Assembly: GCA_014843695.1 (NCBI GenBank)
Contig: CM026402.1
Span: 15,998,903-16,062,902 of the forward strand
Source of the DNA: Archivesica marissinica
Lineage: Eukaryota > Mollusca > Bivalvia > Venerida > Vesicomyidae
DNA: 64,000 bases
Reading direction: 5' to 3'
The notes under the pieces were generated by a model. That model did no database searches. It was not told the origin of the DNA and worked only from the letters and a program-made list of their open reading frames with translations. Numbering within the stretch: position 1 is the first letter of the stretch; each line of letters starts with the position of its first letter. A program made the translations under genes and the position numbers. Shown in pieces: positions 55,482 to 64,000 of this stretch.

Positions 55482-56070
55482 TAGAATTCCAAGAATGGAT
55501 AGCACATGGCGCAACCGAAGTGTAGGTTGTGTTTGTTTAAGCAATTAGAATTCCAAGAATAGATAGCACATGATGCGACGGAAGTGTAGGTTGTGTTTGT
55601 TTAAGCAATTAGAATTCCAAGAATGGATAGCACATGATGCGACGGAAGTGTAGGTTGTGTTTGTTTAAGCAATTAGAATTCCAAGAATGGATAGCACATG
55701 ATGCGACGGAAGTGTAGGTTGTGTTTGTTTAAGCAATTAGAATTCCAAGAATGGATAGCACATGATGCGACGGAAGTGTAGGTTGTGTTTGTTTAAGCAA
55801 TTAGAATTCCAAGAATGGATAGCACATGATGCGACGGAAGTGTAGGTTGTGTTTGTTTAAGCAATTAGAATTCCAAGAATGGATAGCACATGATGCGACG
55901 GAAGTGTAGGTTGTGTTTGTTTAAGCAATTAGAATTCCAAGAATGGATAGCACATGATGCGACGGAAGTGTAGGTTGTGTTTGTTTGTGTGGTGCGACGG
56001 AAGTGTAGGTTGTGTTTGTTTGTGTGGTGCGACGGAAGTGTAGGTTGTGTTTGTTTGTGTGGTGTAACAC
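55482..56070 (+). repeat. 64-bp satellite grading into a 35-bp satellite
   Basis: Eight 64-bp units (gatgcgacggaagtgtaggt, then aattagaattccaagaatgg) run to about 55,985. The last part repeats only the shared stretch as a 35-bp unit (gtgtggtgcgacggaagtgt). Confidence 0.92.
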
Positions 56071-56099
56071 GTCGCACCAAAAGCTGAGGCGACTATCCA

Positions 56100-56160
56100 G
56101 CTAGTAGGTGCGCCCCCGTCTGAGCAGTATTTCAACCCGGACCGGCACCTGGGTATAATC
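56100..56160 (-). mobile_element. SINE-E core fragment
   Basis: Resembles the SINE-E body (gagcagtatttcaacccgga, ccggcacctggg). Very decayed. Confidence 0.45.
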
Positions 56161-57286
56161 GAAGTGTAGATACTGTCTTGTTGATATCATCAATGATAGT
56201 ATCAATTTTATTTTATTTGTATCGTGTTTCAAAACAGAATAAAGCAACGTCACGCAAATAGTCGACATATTATTTTTAATCACTGAATTCCGATATTGAT
56301 TTAAACACTTGATTCTCAATAAATAAAGCATGAACACAAACAACATGTATATGTCGAATGTCTATTGTACGCTGTCAAGGTCATGCCGCGACCAATCAGA
56401 ATACTTCCAGGTGTTATTAAACATGTGGACATATACGCATTTATAGCATGGCTGTATTACACTTAAGACAAGCAATCTTCAACATGCTTTCCGTAATCAG
56501 ATTTTCTACGGGTTGTGTCCAATGGAACATTTGAATGACATGTACACATGCATGACTGTGTATCGAATCAGTACATTGTTTATGAACTTATAGATCGTAT
56601 GAACCGCGCATACCGATTACGGAGCTCATAATAAGCCGGTGGCACTGTAAAAACTATGTACTTAAAATAGTATACTGTAAAAATAATATAATGACAATCA
56701 CTGTATAAAAGAACACGGACCAGTGTATAGCTCCGACTGACAATTATATGATATAGGAGAACGAACACGTTATTTAATTAGTTCTTAGCAGCCATGAAAG
56801 ACAGCTTTTCATAGATGTATCAATTTCTAATGAGACAAACTAAAACACGTCCAATGCAAAATTCATGACCATTTCACGCGAATATGTGAGATACCAGCCG
56901 CAGTACGCTTGTCTAATGGCGACTTAGATTTCGCACTATTTAATTAATTATACCGTTTCTACAATTACACGGTTCAACTGCAATACTGTCATTGTTGTAA
57001 GTCAATAATTGTAATAATTGCAAGATGGTTGAATTACTCTCTGAACAAATTAGAGCTAGGACCATAGAGAGGTTTAGTTCAGAACTAATTAGAGCTATGG
57101 TTAGTACCTAATTACGGAGCTAGCAACCATGTATTCCACTTCATTTCGTGTCATCTATTTAATTATTTAGAAGCTTGGAAACGAACTGTATACTATTGAT
57201 ATTCTTAATAAGGACTAAAAATATAGGCTGTTATTGAAACATTGAAACAACAGATTATGCTGCATTTCCAAGGTATTTGTCAATAT
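56161..57286. other. Unassigned
   Basis: AT-rich DNA with no gene recognised. Confidence 0.5.
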
Positions 57287-57500
57287 CGGGTTCGATACTC
57301 AGTCAGTGCGGCGTCCGTGGTCCAATGGTAGAGCGTCGGATTTGGAATCGAACGGTCCGGGTTCGATACTCAGTCAGGCCACGTATGTAGTGTCATTGAG
57401 CAAGGCACCTCACACACATTGCTTAGTACTGGTTAACACCAACTGTCCGCCTCATGGGTGATGAAACTCGACATAGACTTATTTAGGGAATAATCTAATT
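57287..57500 (+). mobile_element. SINE-F with a partly duplicated head
   Basis: A first gggttcgatactcagtcag at 57,288 is repeated at about 57,359, after gcgtccgtggtccaatggta and gagcgtcggatttgg. The body has tgtagtgtcattgagcaagg and ttgcttagtactggttaaca. Same family as 9,135. Confidence 0.78.
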
Positions 57501-58129
57501 TACCACAATAAGTAAATAAGTGAATTGTAGCCTATTTAGTGCCGTTATTTGCCTACTACAATACTGTCTACCACCAAGGTTAATACGCTGTCTTTTCCAT
57601 TATACGTTTGCTAGTTTGTTTACTTCCTGCAGCGTCCCAGTGTGTCAAATTAGAAAGATAACAGATGTTTGTAGTTTCGTAGTAACATGTCGATCACTTT
57701 CGTATATCTAGTTCAGTATTTCAGAATGATTTCGATTATTAAATGTTCAAATTCATATCAAGGTAATAAAAACCTTCTGCCTCAGGTTGCTATCAAGTTA
57801 CACCTTGCCGATATCTAGGCTGATATGGAACTAGCCACGTAATTTGGATGATGCGCTGGTCGATATGTTTACTTTTTACATTTTAAAAACACACTAGATA
57901 ACTGCATCTTAGTCTAATTCAAAGTTCGTTGACAAGAACATGAAGAAGAACTTGTCGCGGATACGAACTATACTAAAATGGCTACAATTAGTAATTAACA
58001 ATGCCTGCTTGTATGTGGTAACGTACTGCCAAACACCAAGGTATCTAACATATTAAGAGACAGGTCGTAAGTCCAAATGCGCAAACTACCCGTTAGTATG
58101 TTACATGATATAAATGTAGATAAGTAAGC
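57501..58129. other. Unassigned
   Basis: No gene recognised. Confidence 0.5.
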
Positions 58130-58905
58130 CGAAGCAACCGAGCTAAAAAAATCCAAATGTTTTCCCATATATAACTGATGGCAATACTATTGTCCACATT
58201 AAAATATGCCAAATTTAAGAATTAAATTACATAGTCCAAAATTCGTTGGTCTTACCAAAATTGAGCCGAAGCTACCAAGCCTTGAACGGCGCATGCAACG
58301 GAAACCCAAAATCCAATGTTTTCCAATATATAACTGATGGCAATACTATTGTCCACATTAAAATATGCCAAATTTAAGAATTAAATTACATAGTCCAAAA
58401 TTCGTTGGTCTTACCAAAATTGAGCCGAAGCTACCAAGCTAAGAACGGCGCATGCAACGGAAACCCAAAATCCAAATGTTTCCCATATATAACTGATGGC
58501 AATACTATTGTCCACATTAAAATATGCCAAATTTAAGAATTAAATTACATAGTCCAAAATTCGTTGGTCTTACCAAAATTGAGCCGAAGCTACCAAGCTA
58601 AGAACGACGCATGCACCGGAAACACAAAATCCAAATGTGTTCCCATATATAACTGAAGGCAATACTATTGTCCACATTAAAATATGCCAAATTTAAGCAT
58701 TAAATTACATAGTCCAAAATTCGTTGGTCTTACCAAAATTGAGCCGAAGCTACCAAGCTAAGAACGACGCATGCACCGGAAACACAAACTCCAAATGTTT
58801 TCCCATATATAACTGAAGGCAACACTATTGTCCATATTAAAAATATACCATATTTTAGCATTAAATTACATAGCCCAAAATTCGTTGGTCTTACCAAAAT
58901 GTACC
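58130..58905 (+). repeat. 160-bp tandem repeat, 5 units
   Basis: Starts of ggcaatactattgtccac lie at about 58,180, 58,339, 58,499, 58,659 and 58,819. Units share aattcgttggtcttaccaaa and agccgaagctaccaagc. The first and last units are more diverged. Confidence 0.92.
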
Positions 58906-59371
58906 CTTTTGGAACTCAACACCATATTTTTTAAGACGTGAGAGGTGCACGTCCGGGGTCAAGCCTCAACGGATGAGCGTGGTCCCTCACGTACAGTATA
59001 TTAGCGAAAACATGTTTTACACATGTCATATAATTATATAGTTTGTGATACTGATGTTTGTATAACGTATAGTTAATGCAGATTGACCTGCCGTTTTATA
59101 GGTCATACGAATATACACAAGACATAATCTATTGTAGAAGACAACAATACTTAATGTGGCATAACGTGTGCTAGACATTTATCCAAATCAAGCACGTTAT
59201 TAGTTACTGTCCTCGTTCTGAATACCCTATGTAAATAACAAACACTCGATATTGACCCTTGATTAGTATTTACATAAACTGTTCACTTCTTATGGCCGGT
59301 ATGAGATACATCTGTATCTGTATCAATACGTTGAAGTAACCACTGCTGGCTTTAACTCAACGGGGAGAGTG
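58906..59371. other. Unassigned
   Basis: No gene recognised. Confidence 0.5.
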
Positions 59372-59534
59372 CGACTTATATTTATCACTCTCGGGACCAC
59401 ATTCCTGATGGAATCCATCGCCACGAGGGAGAGAGAAGAGGCAACGTGGAATTTAAATGCATTGCCTAAGGGCACAATCGTAACGGCTTCAGCGGGGCTC
59501 GAACTCCGGACCTTTCGCACCTGAAGAGAATGCG
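59372..59534 (-). mobile_element. SINE-A, both ends truncated
   Basis: The body matches (gatggaatccatcgccacga, attgcctaagggcacaatcg). The head stops at gaatgcg. The tail 'ttgtttcgcaatcg' is missing. Confidence 0.83.
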
Positions 59535-59908
59535 TTTAAAGTTTATTGTCTCTTAGATTGAACATACGACTTGAATTGTGCGATCTTGTCCTGCTGGATG
59601 TCACTATCACTGAGTTTGTTCCAGTCTAGCACAGTTCTAACAAAGAACGACTTTTTAAAGTTTTCAGTTTTTGCAAATAACTGTTGGAAACATTGACTAT
59701 TGTTGTTCACAGAATGTTCCACAATGTTTGTCTTAATACAGTCCTCGTAGCGTTTAGCCCTAACTGTTCGCTTAGGTCTGACCGGCTTTAAGTAGTGTTC
59801 AATGTGTATTGCCGGTACGTGGCCTTTCACCACCTTGAAGAAGAAGATCAACCTCTGTTGATATAGAATAATATATTGATCAAGAGATTCAGTAATTAAC
59901 CATTTCAA
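59535..59908 (-). pseudogene. LINE ORF2 C-terminal fragment
   Basis: The frame reads RLIFFFKVVKGHVPAIHIEH, then YLKPVRPKRTVRAKRYEDC, NIVEHSVNNNSQCFQQLF and FFVRTVLDWNKLSDSDI. This is a post-RT carboxyl terminus of the CR1/L2-group style, distinct from the 26.5-kb family. Its stop is followed by agacaataaac. The SINE-A abuts its end. Confidence 0.7.
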
Positions 59909-61289
59909 AATTCAAATACTATTTCTAAATGATTGACAACTAGTTAATTTAATAAATGATCCACGATGACAGTGCTTTAGTAGTTTATAATCAAGCTATC
60001 TATTCTATTATTTCCACACCAAAATCATGGGGTAGTATCCCTTGGTGACAACTTCATTAATTTAAAGACAAGCTTGAAATGAATCGACTTGTGTCAATAT
60101 CTAGCACATCCCTTTAAACCTTGAAATGCTGAATAAATTGGAAGAACATAGATCTATGTTGTTTGATATTCCGTCACAATTTTAGCTCCACTATCCGAAC
60201 AGCAAATACTATACAGTCTGATCAGATGTCACGTTCCGTGCCGTCTGAACCTGCTCTATGTTCTTTGCAAAAACGAATATACTGGTTTCCAGCACAGTAA
60301 GGGTTAAATAACGCTAACTATTTTCATTTTAGTTTTGGCTGCATGTATATGAGAGTGTAGTATGAGGGGAGATAATTCACGAGCACACGAGCATGCGCAG
60401 AGTGATTAATAACCCGTGTTCTTATCTTGCTAGTAACATTGGCACGAGGTAACGTTGTACAAACACTACAGTAACTGAAGTTAGTGGGATAAAACTGTAA
60501 TACACGCAATACGAATAAATACTGCATTGTGCGGTAAAAGAATGACATTGTGTGTAAAAGTAGCCGATTACATGGGTACATGGGGAATATAATTTGATAG
60601 AGCACCAGTCTGTGCTCAGACAGGAAGTTAAATCCAAGATGGCCGCCAAAATAATTACAAAATCTCAATTATCTGTAAAACCGCTGCATATTCATAATAA
60701 TTAACATACATCATTACGATGTAGCATATCATTAGCTTTAAACTTGTGGCACATTAATGATTATACCCATTACAAATGCATTTCCGCAATTTACCATAAA
60801 AGATAAAAAACAACAATGTTTTCGCCAATATCTAACGTCTTCAACACAGACCGGTGCTCTATCTTATCATATTCCACATGTAATTGGCTACATATGTAGC
60901 AACGTTCATGATTTTACCACAAACTACAGGCATATACATACATTTATCCCAATACATGTATTTTACAGATTACCCATTGCAACCATTGCGTTACACTTTA
61001 CATTTTGCATAATTCTATGTCATCCATACCAATACAGTGCACTATTGAGACATGAATGCAAGTTAATATTGTAACCAGTACAGTTGATTTCTCAGCAACA
61101 ACTACACATCTGTATTACTTTACAGAAAAAAGATTTAGAATGAAAGAGTATCTTATTGAAATGTTCTTCCTGTGGCTTGGAAATAATCCGACAGATATTC
61201 ACTAAGTTGCTTAGATTCGGATCAATAGATTACGCTAGTGTTTGAATGTGCTGGATAAACCGTATCATTTTATATGTATATACATTGTG
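59909..61289. other. Unassigned
   Basis: Mostly AT-rich DNA. It contains atccaagatggccgcc (60,634), a YY1-like word. No gene can be supported. Confidence 0.5.
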
Positions 61290-64000
61290 CATATAAAGGT
61301 AGATTCCACCCAATGTACGACGCAATAGTATAGCCTTGTATGTATACATGAAGCATCCACCCAATGTACGGGGCAATATCATAGCCTTGTGTATATACAT
61401 GCAGCATCCACCCAATGTACGGCGCAATATCATAGCCTTGTGTATATACATGCAGCATCCACCCAATGTACGACGCAATATCATAGCATTGTATGCATAC
61501 ATGCAGCATCAACCCACTGTACGGCGCAATATCATAGCATTGTATGTATACATGCAGCATCCACCCACTGTACGGCGCAATATCATAGCATTGTATGTAT
61601 ACATGCAGCATACACCCAATGTACGACGCAATATCATAGCCGTGTATGTATACATGCAGCATCCACCCAATGTACGGCGCAATATCATAGCATTGTATGT
61701 ATACATGCAGCATACACCCAATGTACGACGCAATATCATAGCATTGTATGTATACATGCAGCATCCACCCAATGTACGGCGCAATATCATAGCATTGTGT
61801 ATATACATGCAGCATCCACCCAATGTACGGCGCAATATCATAGCCTTTTATGTATACATGAAGCATCCACCCAATGTACGACGCAATAGTATAGCCTTGT
61901 ATGTATACATGCAGCTTCCACCCAATGTACGACGCAATAGTATAGCCTTGTATGTATACATGTAGCTTCCACCCAATGTACGACGCAATAGTATAGCCTT
62001 GTATGTATACATGCAGCTTCCACCCAATGTACGACGCAATAGTATAGCCTTGTATGTATACATGCAGCATCCACCCAATGTACGACGCAATAGTATAGCC
62101 TTGTATGTATACATGCAGCTTCCACCCAATGTACGACGCAATATCATAGCCTTGTATGTATACATGAAGCATCCACCCAATGTACGACGCAATAGTATAG
62201 CCTTGTATGTATACATGAAGCATCCATCCAATGTACGACGCAATATCATAGCCTTGTATGTATACATGCAGCATCCACCCAATGTACGACGCAATATCAT
62301 ACCATTGTATGTATACATACAGCATCCACCCAATGTACGAAGCAATATCATACCATTGTATGTATACATACAGCATCCACCCAATGTACGACGCAATATC
62401 ATAGCCTTGTATGTATACATGAAGCATCCACCCAATGTACGACGCAATATCATAGCCTTGTATGTATACATGCAGCATCCACCCAATGTACGACGCAATA
62501 TCATAGCATTGTATGTATACATGCAGCATCCACCCAATGTACGACGCAATATCATAGCCTTGTATGTATACATGAAGCATCCACCCAATGTACGACGCAA
62601 TATCATAGCATTGTATGTATACATGCAGCATCCACCCAATGTACGACGCAATATCATAGCATTGTATGTATACATGCAGCATCCACCCAATGTACGACGC
62701 AATATCATAGCATTGTATGTATACATGAAGCATCCACCCAATGTACGACGCAATATCATAGCCTTGTATGTATACATGCAGCATCCACCCAATGTACGAC
62801 GCAATATCATAGCCTTGTATGTATACATGCAGCATCCACCCAATGTACGACGCAATATCATAGCCTTGTATGTATACATGAAGCATCCACCCAATGTACG
62901 ACGCAATATCATAGCATTGTATGTATACATGAAGCATCCACCCAATGTACGACGCAATATCATAGCCTTGTATGTATACATGAAGCATCCACCCAATGTA
63001 CGACGCAATATCATAGCATTGTATGTATACATGCAGCATCCACCCAATGTACGACGCAATATCATAGCATTGTATGTATACATGCAGCATCCACCCAATG
63101 TACGACGCAATATCATAGCCTTGTATGTATACATGCAGCATCCACCCAATGTACGACGCAATATCATAGCCTTGTATGTATACATGCAGCATCCACCCAA
63201 TGTACGACGCAATATCATAGCCTTGTATGTATACATGCAGCATCCACCCAATGTACGGCGCAATATCATAGCATTGTATGTATACATGCAGCATCCACCC
63301 AATGTACGACGCAATATCATAGCCGTGTATGTATACATGCAGCATCCACCCAATGTACGACGCAATATCATAGCATTGTATGTATACATGCAGCATCCAC
63401 CCAATGTACGAGGCAATATCATAGCATTGTATGTATACATGAAGCATCCACCCAATATACGACGCAATATCATAGCCTTGTATGTATACATGCAGCATCC
63501 ACCCAATGTACGACGCAATATCATAGCATTGTATGTATACATGCAGCATCCACCGAATGTACGACGCAATATCATAGCATTGTATGTATACATGCAGCAT
63601 CCACCCAATGTACGGCGCAATATCATAGGATTGTATGTATACATGCAGCATCCACCCAATGTACGACGCAATATCATAGCATTGTATGTATACATGCAGC
63701 ATCCACCCAATGTACGACGCAATATCATAGCATTGTATGTATACATGCAGCATCCACCCAATGTACGACGCAATATCATAGCATTGTATGTATTTATGAA
63801 GCATCCACCCAATGTACGACGCAATATCATAGCATTGTATGTATACATGCAGCATCCACCCAATGTACGACGCAATATCATAGCATTGTATGTATTTATG
63901 AAGCATCCACCCAATGTACGACGCAATATCATAGAATTGTATGCATACATGAAACATCCACCCAATGTACGACGCAATATCATAGCCTTGTATGTATACA
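61290..64000. repeat. 51-bp satellite, about 53 units, continues past the edge
   Basis: Units contain cacccaatgtacgacgcaat and tgtatgtatacatgcagcat with few variants (acgg/acga, cattg/ccttg, gcagc/gaagc). With period 51 and no stop in the unit, an 895-codon minus-strand frame results (repeat YDIASYIGWMLHVYIQC). Another minus frame is also open for 711 codons. Confidence 0.96.

Noticed and set aside
30229..60650. Recurrent YY1-like words (atggcggcc / aagatggccgcc)
   Set aside because: Four isolated words in 30 kb without other promoter signals, so chance is a sufficient explanation.
61270..63957. 895-codon minus-strand reading frame in the 51-bp array
   Set aside because: Explained by a stop-free satellite with a period divisible by three. 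Unit differences are mostly nonsynonymous and other frames are also open.

Overview
This is non-coding, repeat-dominated eukaryotic nuclear DNA, AT-rich with long intergenic stretches and an exact 1,000-base scaffold gap (22,816-23,815). Its non-LTR retrotransposon types, several tRNA-derived SINE families, MITEs, minisatellites and one voltage-gated potassium channel exon suggest a bilaterian invertebrate. A mollusc, perhaps a bivalve, is my best guess, but that is an inference from repeat style and not a proof. No complete host gene is visible. The only host coding sequence I recognise is a Shab/Shaw/Shal-type Kv channel exon on the minus strand (47,158-47,552). All repeat family letters (SINE-A to SINE-F) are local labels.

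Layout. 1-346 is the amino-terminal part of a Tc1-like transposase running off the left edge. 1.1-3.5 kb is a CR1/L2-like LINE tail split by a TA-flanked DNA element. 3.5-13 kb is mostly unassigned, with a hAT-like MITE (5,263-5,530), a TTAA-flanked MITE inside an old SINE, a CAGTC-type MITE and a minus-strand SINE. About 13.2-20.3 kb is one decayed minus-strand LINE with gag-like ORF1, APE endonuclease, reverse transcriptase, RNase H and a C-terminal zinc motif. It is interrupted by a 1.04-kb hAT-like element and by a poly-A retrocopy with a target-site duplication. 20.4-22.8 kb is nearly featureless, followed by the gap.

24-36 kb is a nest of SINEs, L2-like LINE tails and MITEs, with a 36-bp satellite at 33.6-34.2 kb. 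36.67-41.30 kb is a 26-bp satellite of roughly 178 units with a 753-bp higher-order duplication. 41.5-46.8 kb is more SINEs and MITEs plus 44-bp and 21-bp tandem arrays. At 47.2-50.0 kb the Kv exon is followed upstream (in gene sense) by tandem partial copies of its own 3' splice site and exon start, and then by a 33-bp satellite that aligns to the same sequence. 50.3-59.9 kb holds further tandem arrays (33, 140, 64, 160 bp) and SINEs, several of them chimeric. 61.29 kb to the right edge is a 51-bp satellite.

I see no operon, CRISPR array or discrete new gene system. The most unusual material is the apparent birth of a satellite from a Kv exon/intron junction, the exchange of 3' tails between unrelated SINE heads, and the nested insertions whose order can be read from intact target duplications.
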